A DNA stretch of 64,000 nucleotides from positions 3,392,531 to 3,456,530 of the forward strand of contig NC_053136.1 of the NCBI RefSeq assembly GCF_016808335.1, given 5' to 3'. Within the stretch, counting starts at the first letter, position 1, and each line of letters starts with the position of its first letter. The stretch comes from Panicum virgatum (lineage: Eukaryota > Streptophyta > Magnoliopsida > Poales > Poaceae). Position numbers and translations under genes: made by a program. Below the pieces are notes generated by a model that was not told the DNA's origin, made no database searches, and saw only the letters and a list, made by a program, of their open reading frames with translations. Below, piece after piece: positions 37,119 to 48,261 of the stretch.

Positions 37119-38990
37119 CTAGGAGTCCCCTTTCACCAGAAGCTGCCGGACCCCCAAAGAGAGGGCTTGCATCAGGCCAAAGATCAGAGCTTCGTACTCC
37201 GCCATGTTGTTGGTGGCCTTGAACTCAAGGTGCACCATGTACTTCAGCTGATCTCCGTTTGGGTCGATGAGGACCACACCAGCCCCGGCCCACTTCTCGC
37301 GGGCGAACCCGTCAAAGAAGAGTGTCCAGTGAGGCTCGGTGAAGACTGGTGTCCTGATTTCCGGCTCCGGGGGTCCAGCGTTGACGACCGGACCCCCTGG
37401 ATTGCTTGGGGAAGGAGTCCACTCCGCTATGAAATCAGCCAGGATCTGGCTCTTGATTGCATGGCGTGGCTGGAAGTCCAGTTGGAACTCTGCTAGCTCT
37501 GCTGCCCACTTGGCGATATTGCCTGTGGCGTTGGAGTTGTGCAGGATCGCTCTTAACGGGTAAGAGGTCACTACAACAACTCGGTGTGCTTGAAAGTAGT
37601 GGCGCAGTTTCCTGGATGCAATAAGTATTGCATAGATAAGCTTATGCGTCTCAAGATACCTGGCCTTTGCCTCGTGGAGGACTTCGCTGACGTAGTAGAC
37701 TGGCTTTTGGATGGTCCGGACCCTAGTTTCCGGGTCCCGCTCGCCCTTGTCCACCACCTCAGGTCCTTGGACCCCCAGCGGTTCTGGGTTCCCACTGGGA
37801 CGAGGCTCCTCCGGACCCGCTCGTGCGGGGTCTGGACCTTCAAGCTGGGGTGAGGCTGACGGGCCCCCGTGTCTGGGGTCCGGCTCACCATCCTTGGCCA
37901 GGGGGACCTTGGTATTCCCCTGGCGAGCTTGCTCCGTCCTTTCGGCGACCAACACCATGCTGACTGCCTCCGCAGACGCAGCAAGATACAGAAACAACGG
38001 CTCACCGGGTTCTGGAGCCACCAATACTGGTAGCGAGGTGAGGTGTTGCTTCAGCTCCTGGAAGGCCTGTTCAGCCTCTTCGGTCCACGAAAATGGACCG
38101 GACCTCCTCAATAGCTTGAAGAAGGGAAGGGCCCTCTCGGCCAGCCTCGATATGAAGCGGCTAAGAGCAGCGAGAGATCCAGTAAGCTTCTGGACGTCCT
38201 TGATGCGGCCAGGGGGCCTCATTGCCTCGATGGCCTTGATCTTGGCTGGGTTTGCCTCGATGCCTCGATGTGAGACCAGGAAACCCAGCAGCTTCCCTGC
38301 TGAGACGCCGAAGATGCACTTCTCTGGGTTCAGCTTCGTGCGCGTGGCGCGGAGTCGGTCGAAGACGAGGGACAGGTCCTCCACTAGTGTTGACCCTACC
38401 TTAGTCTTGACCACAATGTCATCGACATAAACCTCAACAATATCTCTAATTAGATTACAGAATGTTTTGTTCATAGCTCGTACAAACATGGGTAAGGCAT
38501 TCCTTAGACCATACGGCATGACAATGTAGCAATAAAACCGTCTACTGTTACAAAGGCAGTATGCTTCCTATCCTCTCTAGACATCTGAATCTGATGGAAA
38601 CCAGAGTATGCATCTAGGAAAGACTGAAGGTCACACCCGGAGGTGGAGTCCACGATCTGATCGATACGCGGAAGAGGATAGGAGTCTCTTGGACATGCCT
38701 TGTTGAGGCTGGTGTAGTCGATGCACATCCGAAGCTTCCCGTTGGCCTTTGGGACGACGACTGGATTGGCCAACCACCCAGGGTGGTGGACCTCCTCGAT
38801 GAAGCCGGCGTGTAGGAGCTTGCGGACTTCTTCGCGGATGAAGTTCTGCCGCTCCACAGACTGCTTCCGAGGCTTTTGGCGCACCGGCGTGGCGTCGGGG
38901 TAGATCCTCAGATTGTGCTCGATCACTTCCCTGGGGATCCCGGGCATCTGTGACGGTTCCCAGGCGAACACGTCGACATTTGCCCGGAGG
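37119..38990 (-). pseudogene. Tat element reverse transcriptase and RNase H modules
   Basis: RT is recognised from IREEVRKLLHAGFIEEVHHP (about 38870), KLRMCIDYTSLNKACP and the catalytic VEVYVDDIVVKT (about 38430). A one-base deletion near 38533 separates the two halves. The first RNase H runs from about 38080 to 37560 (PVYYVSEVLHEAKARYLETH) and contains an unusual Pro/Gly/charged insertion of about 70 residues (37700-37930). A second, archaeal-type RNase H follows (WTLFFDGFAREKWAGAGVVL, then NNMAEYEALIFGL) and ends at a TAG at 37121-37119. Two RNase H modules are typical of Tat elements. Confidence 0.9.
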
Positions 38991-39010
38991 AAAGCGATGA
39001 GCGCGTCTTC

Positions 39011-41395
39011 CTATTTTTCCTCCAGGTTCCCCGCGATGCGGGTGGTCCTGGTGGAGTCTGCTCCAATCTGTACAGTCTTCACGGGAACATGGTCCGGATC
39101 GGACGGTTGGACCTTTGGAGCCTTTGCAGGCGCCTTGGGCTGCGAGGTGGACGGATCCTCTTCGAAACGTGCAGCCTCTGCCGCCAGAGCATGCAGTCTC
39201 TCAACTGCCGCGACGGCAGCGGTGCGGTCGCCCTGCACGGTGAGGACTCCGGCAGGGGATGGCATCTTCAAGACCAAATACCCGTAATGAGCAATGGCCA
39301 TGAAGCGGTAGAGTGCTGGTCGGCCAATGATGGCGTTGAACGGAAGGTTCACCTCCGCAACATCGAACAGAACGCTCTCCGTGCGGAAGTTCTCCTCGGT
39401 CCCGAACGTGACCGGCAATGTGATGCTCCCCAGAGGGAACACCGGGTGTGGACCCACTCCTGAGAATGGGCGAGAGGGAGTCAGCTTGGACTCTGGAATC
39501 TGCAGCTGCTTGAACGCTGCATAGCTGATGACATTGAGGCCAGCCCCACCGTCAATCAGCACGTGATAGAGCCTCACGTTGGATATGACAGGAGCGGTGA
39601 CTAGAGGTAGTACACCAGCTCCGGCCATATTCTCCGGGCAGTCGGATGGCCCAAAAGAGATGGTGGTGTTCATCCACCTCTGGTGCGGCGCCGCCTTCGG
39701 GACCCCCGGTTTCACCGAAAGGACTTCCCGGCGAAGGGTCTTCACGTCCCGCCAGGAGACAAGCTCCCAGCTTCCACCGTACATTACGTACAATTTCTTG
39801 CGGCGGTCGCCGTTGTCGGAATCGGAGTCGTCGTCGTGGTAGACGCCCTTCAGCTCTCGAGCGGGGGATTGGTACCCCAGCTCCTTCTCCCCGGCTGCGG
39901 CCCCGCTGTCGGAGGCCTTCTCCTTGCCGGCCCGCTGGCGAGGAGGGGGTGAACCGTCCTTGGAGGATTGCTCACGCCGCCCACTGACCCGCTTCGCGAG
40001 CTTCTGGATCTCACGGCAGTCAGCGGCGCTGTGGCGAGCGGTGGGATGCACTGGGCATGAACCTCCGCTTCCACCTTGCGGGCGAGGGCGTTTGCCGTGT
40101 GCATTCTGGCCCCCAGCTGCTGCCGCCTGGTCCGCCAGAATGCGGTTCCCCACGACCCCGGTTCTTGTTCTTCTTCTTCTTGCCACCGCCCTGAGCGGTA
40201 GCACTGGAGCCACCAGCCTTGGCTGCTCCGTCTTGGGGGGCTGAGTGCCATGCTCGGCCCTCAGCGGCCCTGGCACACTTGTCTGCCAGGGAGAAAAGCG
40301 TAGTGACGCTTTCCACCTCGTGCGTCGCCAGCTTCTCGAGCATCTTCTCATCCGTACCCCCTTGCGGAAAGCAGTGATAATAGATGCATCTGAGATATGA
40401 GGAATGGTACCCCGTACCTTGGTGAAGCGCGAGATGAAGGCCCGGAGCGTTTCCCCGGGTTTTTGCCTCACGGCGTGAAGGTGTGCCTCCACACCATGTT
40501 GCTGGTATGCACTGGCGAAGTTCGCTGTGAACCTCGCACAGAGCTCTTCCCAGGACTGGATCGTCCCAGGTGTGAGGTTCATGAGCCAGGTCCGGGCTGG
40601 CCCAGACAAGGCTACATGAAAGTAGCTTGCCATGACGGCACCGTTACCACCAGCCGCTGTGATGGCGGTAACGTACACCTGCAGGAATTCCGACGGGTTA
40701 GTGGTACCGTCGTACTTTTCCGGCAGGTGGGGGCGGAACTTGGGCGGCCATGCCACGGCGCGAAGGTGCTCCGCAAGTGCAGCACAGCCCACCCCAGCCA
40801 CTGGTGCGCCTGACTGTATCCGGGCGTTCACCGGAGGCCTGGGTGCCACCGCGTCCAGATCAGCATTGAGGTTGCGACCCTCAATGTTGAGACGGCGCTC
40901 TCGCGCCCTCTCGACGGAGACGCGGGCATCCTCTCCCGCGCGCCGGCGGTTGAGCTCCGCCCGCAAGTCTTCTGTTCGTGCACCCCTCACGGTAGGGGAG
41001 CGCACGGACGCCGACGCCCCGCCCTGACGTCGGCGGTAAGGTACCACCGCGTTGCCGGGCGGAGGTCGTTGCCCAGTCCTTGCAGAACTGGAGGGGGCCT
41101 GAGCCAGGTGGAGGAGACGATCAACGTCGTCCCGCCACTACTTCAGGGCGTCTGGCGAGGCTGCTTCAGCCGGAGGGTTGCGAAGCAACTCCCTAGCCGC
41201 TGCCAGCGCTCCGCCGCTCGCAGCCTGTGAGGGGGCCCTTGATGGGCGCCCTGACTCTTGCCGGCGAGCGGCGCGCGCCGCCGCCAACGGTGGCTGCTCC
41301 ACAGGCACAGTTGCCCCTAGAGCAGGAACACGAGAGACATGTGGCGTGGAGGACGCCACACCCTCCGTCATCTCCACGTCGTCCACGCGAACCAT
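39011..41395 (-). pseudogene. Tat element gag and protease
   Basis: Starts MVRVDDVEMTEG at 41395. A TAG at 41140-41138 interrupts it early, where the flanking context suggests Gln. The retrotransposon gag core is seen near 40600 (SGPARTWLMNLTPGTIQSWE, ELCARFTANF, FISRFTKVRGTI). Two compensating frameshifts enclose about 40110-40360; the alternate frame in between reads ATHEVESVTTLFSLADKCA, a normal gag continuation. A zinc-knuckle-like segment CPVHPTARHSAADC follows, and the protease has LIDGGAGLNVIS near 39570. The frame ends at a TAG at 39013-39011, again at an expected Gln, before RT. Confidence 0.88.
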
Positions 41396-41433
41396 GGGGA
41401 CGATGAAGAGATGAACTGCGACCAGCTAAAGAG

Positions 41434-41453
41434 CCCCTACCTGGCGCGCCAAA
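41434..41453 (-). other. Primer-binding site region of the Tat element
   Basis: Directly after the 5' LTR the minus strand reads TTTGGCGCGCCAGGTAGGGG. A TGGCGCGCCAGGTAGGGG-type site is common in maize and rice gypsy elements. I do not assign the tRNA. Confidence 0.7.
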
Positions 41454-42462
41454 TGTCGTGGTGCTGCAAACCACAGCCGGGTGGCGGAAGGCACCCGCCC
41501 TAGCCCAGAGGGTGTATACTCGGGGGTTAGCTAGTCTAGATCCATCTCCCTCAAGAACACGATGAGCACAGCAAGATTTAGAGTGGTTCGGGCCGCCGGA
41601 GCGTAATACCCTACGTCCACTGTGTGTTGTATTGCCTTCCCACGAGAGTGTGAGAGTTGCTAGAGCTTGATACTGTCTGAAGATGTCCTGTGCACAGCGA
41701 GCGCCTCCCTTTTATATCTCAAGGGGGCGCGTACACAGCTGTTGGGTCCCCGACAGGTGGGTCTAATGATGTAGTATAAAATAACGTACTGTTCATACAT
41801 TATGGCGTCGCAGGCAAAGGATATCTCTCTCTGGGTTCCCTTGCCTGCTCCCGGAGCCCTTCGTCCATCATGCCCTGGTGCTGTCTTGTCGGGACGCAAC
41901 CCGTCGTAGCTAGTGGCGTCGCCTGCCACGTAGCTTAAGCGGGCTGTGTAGCTTGCGGCGTAGGCGGCATGATGGAAAAGTGTCGTGCCGTCGTATCCAT
42001 TTAATGCGGCAGACGGGCTCTGCGCGGGCGCGGCACAGGCGGCTGCACTGTGCACCTTGGTAATACGCGGTGCACAGCGAGGCCTGACAAAAGCTGTCTC
42101 GCATACCGCGGCGGCAGAGCACGCCTTGTCCACTTGCATTAAATGCAGTGGGCGTGCGAGTCTTCCGGCAGAAGGCTCGCGCTCGAGCCCGTGACTTTGG
42201 GCCACGTGGCAGCCCCGGACCCCTATGCGGGAAAAGGGGGTCCGGGCCCCGGCCGTCAGCTCGGGTCTTCCCTTGCTTAGAGGCACGTGGCGTCTCCGGA
42301 TCCGTCCCCAGGCGGGGAGCGGCTCCGGGGCCGTTGGCCTAGTGAGGGAAGAGCCTGGCCCGTGGGGCCTGCCTTTTTTGTCCCTTCCACGCAGTTACGG
42401 ATAACTATGCAGGTCCTACCTTGCTACAGTAAAGTGGGTATCACTGCTACAAAGTACCGACA
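41454..42462 (-). repeat. 5' LTR of the Tat element
   Basis: 1009 bp, otherwise nearly identical to 23982-25030. It is upstream of gag in element orientation. Confidence 0.93.
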
Positions 42463-44795
42463 GTCAGGTCACAAAACTGAACATGGCGGTGCACGAACGC
42501 ATCCATGAGTTCCTGAGTCCATCATCCGTCGTCTCTGCGGTCTGCTCCATTTTGCATTTCACCTACACTACACACCTCTGTGGCACGCCGCTCGTCACAA
42601 GTCGTCAGCGCGTGACGCACGTGAAGCGTCACCGCTCGTCCCTCCCATTTACCCAGCTTCTGCTGTGGTCTGCTCCCCAAGTCCCGACGGTCTGATGATT
42701 AAAAAAAAAAGTCCCCACGGTCTGCGCCGCCGCCACCGACGATTCGGAGTGCTCAGAAGTAACGGCTACTGATGAACCTGAGATGGGCGTAGCTATGGGC
42801 AGCGGCGGATCCACAGAGCCGGGGGGGGGGGGGGGGGGGGCGTACGGGCTGGGAACAAGGAGAGCTAGAGGAGGAGATAGTAAAGGGAGAAGAAGAAGAG
42901 GAAGAAAAAGGCTTCGGCCTCTCTATGGCTGTGACCTAGATCCGCCTCTGCATAGCGGCTGCAGTAACAACACAGTTCCCTTTCTTTCCAAAATAAAAAA
43001 AAAAACAAACTGCAAATATAGTCAGTCAGCGTGTGCCGTCGGCTGCCGGTGCTTTTCCGTAGCAGTAGGGAACGAACGGCACAGCCCGGCCAGACGGCGA
43101 TAGATCGATCGATCACTCGTCGCCCGTGTATTTCCGCCCTGCTTACCGCGCAGGACGCTCGTTCACTGGAACAGGTATCAAAGTTGTCGGGGAACGCGAT
43201 CCCGTCTTGCTTTCCGAAGTGAGGCCGCGGCGGCATCAAGAGTTCAAGACTGACCAAATCTGAACTCGCTCCCAAACCTGACCATCAGCGTCCCATCTGG
43301 CACGGAGGACGGCCGTGCGTGCCATGGCCCATGGCGTAATGATTAATGAATTCCGAATTCCATGTGTCCTGCAACACTCCTTGACCATCAGCGTCCCATC
43401 CGGGCACTGGACCTGATTGATGGTCGGAGAACAAACAACAAAGGACATGATGGCCTTCCTTACCTACCCTTCTCCAGTTCCAGTTCACGGTTGGTAATTT
43501 AAAATTTACCAATGCGATTAATCCCCGGCCACCGACCAGTCGACCACCAACTCAGGCGCCGGCCACCTTTCTTCAGCGGCCATCGGCTGTGCTGCTGCCC
43601 GCTAGCATGCACGTCTCGGATCCCATCCATGCAGCATCCACGCGCCACCGGCGATGGCGACAGGCCTGATCGCCGCGCTCCTCTTGGTGCTTTGCTTTTG
43701 GCTGGCAGCACCGCGCCGCGCCCCCATCCGACCCGGCGCCCGCAGCGTCGAGTCGCCGTCGCCTCGCATGCATGGCATCACCTGACGGCCCTTTTCTCCC
43801 TTGGCGCGGACGGAGCCATGCCCCCACGCAGCGGCACCGTCTCGGCCCCGCTCCGCGCGGGCGCGCGGCGCACACATGGTGCGTGATGGATGGACGAGCA
43901 GACAGGACGGGCACGCCCACGCGGGCCGCCACGGGACGCCCGGCCCCGCTGCCGGCAGCATGCCGCCTGTCCCTTTCCCCCTGATCCGAACCCGGCAAGT
44001 ACAGGCAGCATGGGGATTGCCCTCCAATTGATTGCCGGCGTTAGCCGCCACCAACCAACCGCTGAGCAGTGAGCTGCTGCTGCTTCACCTCGCTTCAGGC
44101 CTTTTTCTTTTCTTCACGGGCGCCATGGCCGTGGCCACGTTCTCGTTCATCATCCGAGCCATCGAAGATTCCCCGTTCTTTTTGCCCGGAATTATGCATC
44201 CTTTACCACCGAAAGAGAGAGATCACAGCGTGCACTGGCGAATCGAATTCAAATCCACCACCTGCTTGGCAAATGCAACCAAACATTCCCCTCGATCCGA
44301 AGAGGCTGCCGCTTTTTCCTTGCCATGGCGGCAGCTGCTCCGGAAGAGCGGAACATCCATCCCGACGAGGAATGAATTAAAGCCATGCCATTTCTTAAAA
44401 AAAAAAAATTAAAGTCATGCCCAAGCCCAACATAGATCGCGGTACTGTATCGCAGATCTCGTATCGCGGCGTGTGCATGTGATCGGCCGTGTTCCGGCGG
44501 ACAATGCGATGCGATGCGATGGGGAGTACAGGAGCAGGATTATACATCTCCAGATCAATCAATCAATTAATTAATAAAATTCGGTGAGGGGGAATAAGAG
44601 GGGGGTGAGAAAGAATCAATACATTGCAACTCTTTGATTCAATTTGATCAAATACTCATCATCAAAGAAGAAAGAAGAAGAAGGATCAAAAATACTACAG
44701 GGATGCATGGAGAAGTATTATACTGGCAGTGGCGGGTGGATGCTGGTGCCGATGGCCGGCGCTCCGGCGAGGCGGCGAGCGGTGTTCACGAGCTT
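42463..44795. other. Intergenic region, no gene recognised
   Basis: GC-rich blocks alternate with short repeats. A homopolymer of about 19 G lies near 42822-42840, and a short sequence tgaccatcagcgtcccatc occurs at 43278 and again at 43382. Several open frames of 100-150 codons around 43500-44400 overlap on all strands and have no recognisable domain, so I do not call a gene. The last ~160 bases are the 3' UTR of the LRR-extensin gene. Confidence 0.5.
42800..42951. mobile_element. Probable small MITE with ggcggatc ends
   Basis: agcggcggatcca at the left and ctagatccgcctct at the right are inverted. The ends resemble those of the element at 53102-53258. No clear target duplication; interior contains the G homopolymer. 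Confidence 0.4.
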
Positions 44796-46937
44796 TTAGT
44801 ACGGCTTCCCCGGCGGCGGCGGGGACGCGTAGGACACGCCGTAGACAGGCGGGAACGGCAGCTTCCCGCCGTGCGCGTGCCCGTGGTCAGCACCGGTGCC
44901 GGGGCTCCCTCCCTGGGCCGGCGGCGAGCAGTGTTTCGTCGGCGGAGCTCCTGGAGCCGTCGAGGGGGTGCCGGGGTGCGACGGGGGCGAGGAGGGGGTC
45001 CCCGGGGCGTGCGGCGGCAGGACGTAGCCCGGGTGCTCCGTGGGCGGCGACGGCGTCGGATGGCCGGTGGACGGCGGCTGGTAGCCTGTCGAGGGAGGCG
45101 ACGCCGAGCCGTGGGACGGGGGCGTCGAGGGCTTGGGGCCGTACGAGCGCGGCGGTGGCGCGTAACGCACGTCCGGCTCGTCCGCCGACGTCGGCGGGGG
45201 CGGCGCGTGGGTCACTGGAGTTGGGGAGGAAGATCCCTTTGGTGGCGACGGGTGGGACGGGGTCGGCGCGCCGTGCGGCGGCGAGTGGTAGGATGGGGTT
45301 GTGGAGCTGAAGGGTGGCGACGGGTAGGACGGCGTGGAGGAGCCAGTCGGTGGTGAGGGGTAGGACGGCGTGGAGGGCGAACTTTGGGGTGGCGAGTGGT
45401 GGTAGGACGGGGTGCTCGCGCTCGACGGCGGCGGAGGGTAGGACGGGGTGGTGGGTGATCCCTGGGGCGGCGAGTGGTGGTAGGACGGGGTGCTGGCGCT
45501 CGACGGCGGCGGAGGGTATGACGGCGTGGTGGAGCCCTTTGGTGGCGAGTGGTACGAGGGAGTGGTCGCGCTCGACGGCGGCGACGGGTACGATGGGGTA
45601 GGAGAACTCGAAGGCGGCGGCGGGTTTCCAGCGATGCGGCTTCTCCTCGGAGGCGATCCCACCGGCGCGGGCGGCTGCTTGCCGCCTCCGCGCCGACCAC
45701 GGCCGCCGTGGCCACCAGCACCGGGCGTCGGGGTGTACCCAGGGCCACCACCCGGCGTTGGGGTGTAGGACGGGGCCTGGCATTGGTCCTTGCTGCAGTC
45801 GAACGGGTGCGCCGCGGCGGCCGCGCACTGCGACGGCGGGCGCTGGGCCGGCGCGCCGGGGATGCAGTTCCACGCGCCGTCGGCAGTGGTCTTGGCGCAG
45901 GGCGGGCGCGAGGTGATGAAGTTGTCGGTGTAGGTGAAGTTCCTGAGGCTGGCGAGGCCGCAGACGCCGGCCGGCACGGCGCCCTCGAAGCGGTTCCTGG
46001 CGACGTCGAGCTCCTCGACGGCAGCCATCCCGCCGATGCTGGCCGGGAGCTGGCCCTGGAGGTGGTTGTCGCTGACGTCGAACACGGTGACCTTGGTGAG
46101 CAGCCCGACCTGGGGCGGGACGCAGCCGGTGAGCTCGTCGGCGATGAGGACGATCTCATTCAGCGTGTCGGCCATCTTGCCGATGCTGGGCGGGATGCAT
46201 CCCCCGAGCCTGTTGTGCGCGAGCACGACGACGGAGGCCGGCGAGTTGCCGAGGTTGGCCGGGATGGGGTTGCGGAGGCGGTTGGAGTTGAGGAAGATGG
46301 CGTCGAGCGGGCGGTCGAAGAGCGCCGGCGGGATGGAGCCCTCGAAGTCGTTGAACCTGAGGTCGAGGTACCGGAGCGACGGGAGCGCGAGCACGACCTC
46401 GGGGAAGCCGCCGACGAAGCGGTTGTTGCTGAGGTCGAGCTCGTGGAGCAGGCGCAGGTGGCGGAAGGTGTCCGGGACGACGCCGCAGAAGCGGTTGGAG
46501 TTGATGTGGAAGAGCGCCAGGTCGGGGACGCCGAGGGGCAGCGACGCCGGCAGGTACCCGGCGATGTCGGCGTGGTTGAGGTCGATGCCGGCGACGACGA
46601 GGTCGCCGTGGCCGTACCCGCCGGCGGCGCCGGGGAGGGGCGCGCAGAAGACGCCGCTGTAGGCGCAGACGTTGGGGCCGGACCAGTTGGCGGTGAAGTT
46701 GGAGGGGTCGGAGAAGATGGCGGTGCGCTTCCAGGCCTGGAGCGCGGCGTAGGCGGCGCGGAGGCGCGGGTTCGGGAAGGACCAGGACGGCGGCGCGGCA
46801 AAGCGGGCCGCGAACGAGGCCGCGTACGCCTCCGGCACGGCGCCCTCCTGCTGCGCCGCCGCGGGGCGCGGGTGCAGGAGCCCGAGCAGCGCGAGCGCCA
46901 GCACCAGCAGCAGCGCCGGCGCGCCGCGGGGTGTCAT
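44796..46937 (-). CDS. LRX: Leucine-rich repeat extensin (LRX) cell-wall protein
   Basis: Single exon, 713 residues, ATG at 46937. LRX proteins are secreted, bind RALF peptides through their LRR domain and anchor in the wall through a hydroxyproline-rich tail. Residues 1-28 form a signal peptide (hydrophobic core LLLVLALALLGLL, cleavage after PAAA). The N-terminal LRX domain has WKRTAIFSDPSNFTANW and CAYSGVFCAP. About ten LRRs follow at 118-350 (HELDLSNNRFVGGFPEVVLA; VFDVSDNHLQGQLPASIGGM), then a Cys-containing hinge (RNFTYTDNFI, CKDQCQ-like). From about residue 400 the tail is Pro/Ser/Thr/Tyr-rich with TPSYPSPP-type repeats and ends PPVYGVSYASPPPPGKPY, a conserved LRX C-terminus. The tail is poor in classic SPPPP blocks and rich in TPSY units. 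No intron, as usual for LRX. Confidence 0.93.
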   Translation of the reverse strand: MTPRGAPALLLVLALALLGLLHPRPAAAQQEGAVPEAYAASFAARFAAPPSWSFPNPRLRAAYAALQAWKRTAIFSDPSNFTANWSGPNVCAYSGVFCAPLPGAAGGYGHGDLVVAGIDLNHADIAGYLPASLPLGVPDLALFHINSNRFCGVVPDTFRHLRLLHELDLSNNRFVGGFPEVVLALPSLRYLDLRFNDFEGSIPPALFDRPLDAIFLNSNRLRNPIPANLGNSPASVVVLAHNRLGGCIPPSIGKMADTLNEIVLIADELTGCVPPQVGLLTKVTVFDVSDNHLQGQLPASIGGMAAVEELDVARNRFEGAVPAGVCGLASLRNFTYTDNFITSRPPCAKTTADGAWNCIPGAPAQRPPSQCAAAAAHPFDCSKDQCQAPSYTPTPGGGPGYTPTPGAGGHGGRGRRGGGKQPPAPVGSPPRRSRIAGNPPPPSSSPTPSYPSPPSSATTPSYHSPPKGSTTPSYPPPPSSASTPSYHHSPPQGSPTTPSYPPPPSSASTPSYHHSPPQSSPSTPSYPSPPTGSSTPSYPSPPFSSTTPSYHSPPHGAPTPSHPSPPKGSSSPTPVTHAPPPPTSADEPDVRYAPPPRSYGPKPSTPPSHGSASPPSTGYQPPSTGHPTPSPPTEHPGYVLPPHAPGTPSSPPSHPGTPSTAPGAPPTKHCSPPAQGGSPGTGADHGHAHGGKLPFPPVYGVSYASPPPPGKPY
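45180..45640 (-). repeat. Coding minisatellite in the extensin tail
   Basis: Tandem units of about 45-51 bases encode TPSYPSPPxxS / TPSYHSPPxGS variants (about ten). The repeats are coding and in frame. Such arrays often vary in copy number among alleles. Confidence 0.8.
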
Positions 46938-47186
46938 GGCCGGCGGGGCTGGTCGTCGCCCGTCCCGAGGAGGAGAATGTCTGGCCAGGCGGTTGCCGCG
47001 ATCTGGAGGGAGGAGGGAGGGAATGCGGGGGCTTGATCTAGGGAGAGGAGGAGGAGGAGCGGGGAGGAAGGAGACGACGCGCGTGAAGCCGCAGTGGCAT
47101 TCAGAGCGGGCACATGGGGGGTGTGAGCGAGTGATCGAAGAAGCAGCGCTTCTCGTTTCTCACGCGGGGGCCGCCAGCCAGCTCAG
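46938..47186 (-). promoter_or_regulatory. 5' UTR and proximal promoter of the LRX gene
   Basis: GC- and GGAG-rich sequence upstream of the start codon, cut off at about 250 bases by a MITE. No certain TATA box. Confidence 0.35.
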
Positions 47187-47537
47187 GGTGTGTTTTCATT
47201 TTGTAAAATTGTGTAAAGATATAAATAGAGTATTTGAAGTACTAAATAAAGTCTATTTGCAAAACTTTTTCATAGATGGGTTGTAAATCGCGAGACGAAT
47301 CTAATGATGCTAATTAATCCATGTTTAATCAATAATTAGCGGGTGGTTACTGTAGCATCACTGTTGCAAATCATGGATTAAGTAGGCTCATTAGAATCGT
47401 CTCGCGATTTACAGTCCATCCATGTAAAAAGTTTTGTAAATAAACTTCATTTAGTATTTCAAATTAGTAAGATTCCGTTTCACTTTAATGTGTTTACGGT
47501 TTTTTTGCATTTACATGTAAACATCTAAACAGGGCCT
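47187..47537. mobile_element. MITE of the gcgagacgaat family
   Basis: Same internal palindrome as the copy at 20958 (taaatcgcgagacgaat ... gtctcgcgatttaca) and end gtgtttt / ctaaacagggcc. It lies ~250 bases upstream of the LRX start codon. About 350 bp. Confidence 0.8.
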
Positions 47538-48253
47538 CAGTTGGAGCGCGTCTCGCTGGATTACTACTACTAGCTGGACTGTGTCTGTGTGAGGCGGTGT
47601 CCGTTTGCGGCTGCCGGCTTCGTCACGGAGGAGACGACGACGCCGCGGCAGGCAGGGGTGGTGGTGGTAGCTGGGCTTGGTTTAGTTGACGGGCGGCGCG
47701 GCGCGTAGCGGGCGGCGGGCGGGGAGCGGTCGGCGTTCGAACGTGGGGGGTTGGTCCGGTTGGCGGTGGCGGCTCGGGGGAATGCTTTCCCTCTGGCTGC
47801 CTGCCGTTTCGTCTTGGCCTGGACTCTGGTTTAGCTTTGCAAGCTACTAGCTTTCGCCTTTGTTTTTTTTTTTTTGTTTTTTGTTTGGTTTTGCTTGCGA
47901 GCTCTGGACCATCCGCGTTCGCCGCCGCGTGTGTCCTGGGTGGTTTTGGGTGGCTCTTGTTTACGAATCCCCATGGAGAAAAGAACCGGGTGATCGAGCT
48001 AGAATTCAAAAGTTGATGAGCGTAAGAGCGTTAGGCTATCCACATTGGATGGAGCAAATGGAGGAGCATTTGTACTGTATATGTACTGTTTGACACTGTA
48101 GATGTACTGTTTGGCACTGCAGACAGTGGAGGCACGAGGAACGAGGAGGAGAAGGAGCATTTTGCTCCACCGGATACTCCGGCCGCTGTGGACCGGCGCG
48201 CGCGGATCATGCTCGGGCTAGTCGCCGCCGGGGGACACATCCGCCTGGGAAAG
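47538..48253. other. Intergenic, no gene recognised
   Basis: Contains a T-rich tract (about 47860-47890) and short open frames without recognisable content. Confidence 0.5.
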
Positions 48254-48261
48254 CTCCTGCA

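Larger units (their letters stand above)
23982..42462 (-). mobile_element. Tat-lineage Ty3/gypsy retrotransposon with a nested element
   Basis: LTRs at 23982-25030 and 41454-42462 share almost the whole sequence. They start TGTC and end CCGACA. Flanks are gtcaa (23977-23981) and gtcag (42463-42467), a 4-of-5 match. On the minus strand the order is gag, protease, RT, RNase H, a second archaeal-type RNase H, integrase, then a long 3' region with an ORF on the opposite strand. Dual RNase H and an extra ORF between integrase and 3' LTR are features of the Tat clade. The total of 18.5 kb includes about 5.4 kb of a second inserted element. Confidence 0.93.

Noticed and set aside
42783..43103. Gene starting near 42783
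   Set aside because: The frame runs through a G homopolymer and a small MITE-like element and has no conserved content.
43500..44420. Candidate gene between the Tat element and LRX
   Set aside because: Frames of 100-150 codons overlap in all directions with no conserved peptide, no consistent exon structure and no family resemblance.
45549..47036. Plus-strand frame of ~495 codons antisense to LRX
   Set aside because: It is the complement of the LRX coding sequence; GC-rich third positions keep the opposite strand open. The sense strand has signal peptide, LRRs and extensin tail.
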